6,262 nucleotides of DNA from Candidatus Pollutiaquabacter sp. (lineage in GTDB: Bacteria > Bacteroidota > Bacteroidia > AKYH767-A > 2013-40CM-41-45), in assembly GCA_903854075.1 (NCBI GenBank), contig CAINVI010000378.1, forward strand, positions 1 to 6,262, written 5' to 3'. A model generated the notes under the pieces. It saw only the letters and a list, made by a program, of their open reading frames with translations. It was not told the DNA's origin and ran no database searches. The translations under genes were made by a program, and so were the position numbers. Shown piece after piece: positions 6,091-6,262 of the stretch (its first letter is position 1; each line of letters starts with the position of its first letter).

Positions 6091-6262
6091 ATGAACGCTA
6101 TGTTAAAGCAACTCGCACTCGTTTCCTTCCTTTCGCTGGGCACTGCCCTATTCGCTACCGCACAGGAAGGAGCCGCACCGGTTAAAGCGGACAATCCGAA
6201 CGCTCCTGAAATCACCTTCGACAAAGAAGTGCACGATTACGGCACTATCAAACAAGGCGCTG
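6091..6262 (+). CDS. DUF1573-type exported protein (N-terminal part, cut by window edge)
   Basis: The first 57 codons are visible, starting at ATG 6091. A second in-frame ATG three codons later is an alternative start. Residues 1-24 look like a type I signal peptide: Lys6, a hydrophobic run (LALVSFLSLGTALF), and an Ala-Thr-Ala site that predicts cleavage after residue 24. The mature protein begins with a short Ala/Pro-rich linker and then EITFDKEVHDYGTIKQGA, which matches the opening of DUF1573 domains, where a phrase like F-x-HDFGTI-x-G starts an immunoglobulin-like fold. These are common periplasmic or surface proteins in Bacteroidetes, of unknown function. The porX terminator and about 200 bp separate it from porX, so it is a separate transcription unit. 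The family call rests on this short motif alone. Confidence 0.75.
   Translation, partial: MNAMLKQLALVSFLSLGTALFATAQEGAAPVKADNPNAPEITFDKEVHDYGTIKQGA

Noticed and set aside
5871..6224. A minus-strand ORF of 117 codons
   Set aside because: It overlaps the DUF1573 signal peptide region and the porX terminator, and its protein has no recognisable motif; it reads as a shadow frame.

Overview
This window comes from a member of the Bacteroidota (Bacteroidetes). Three things point there. The lipid A genes include an LpxC zinc-deacetylase domain joined in frame to a FabZ dehydratase domain, a fusion characteristic of that phylum. A complete PorX-type response regulator (receiver plus PglZ domain) of the type IX secretion system is present. 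The candidate promoters fit the Bacteroidetes TAnnTTTG -7 consensus, and most starts lack a Shine-Dalgarno sequence. I cannot name a genus. The intermediate base composition and mixed stop codons (TAA, TAG, TGA) give no further clue.

Layout. Bases 1-4078 are a minus-strand block transcribed right to left: an HD-domain phosphohydrolase (4078-2825), lpxD (2775-1753), lpxC-fabZ (1640-165) and the first 45 codons of lpxA (136-1, running off the left edge). From about 4283 the plus strand carries porX (4283-5839), divergent from the HD gene across about 204 bp. porX ends at a clean rho-independent terminator (5861-5888). After about 200 bp with no supported gene, the first 57 codons of a secreted DUF1573-type protein (6091 onward) run off the right edge.

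How the genes work together. LpxA, LpxC and LpxD catalyse the first three steps of lipid A synthesis (O-acylation, deacetylation and N-acylation of the UDP-GlcNAc derivative). FabZ supplies beta-hydroxyacyl-ACP dehydration in fatty acid elongation and competes for the same hydroxyacyl-ACP pool as LpxA and LpxD. PorX governs expression and function of the type IX secretion system; in several species that system's cargo is anchored to lipopolysaccharide, so the neighbourhood is outer-envelope in theme. From memory, HD protein, lpxD, lpxC-fabZ, lpxA and porX are neighbours in many Bacteroidetes.

The most striking anomaly is an in-frame TAA (810-812) exactly inside the otherwise intact lpxC-fabZ frame. 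It lies seven codons before the His of the conserved RHKxxxD zinc-ligand motif. As written it would yield a 276-residue LpxC fragment lacking three active-site residues, leaving FabZ without its normal start. It may be a sequencing error, a real nonsense mutation, or a readthrough or re-initiation site; the sequence alone does not decide. I see no wholly new system: the rest is a recognisable envelope and secretion locus.
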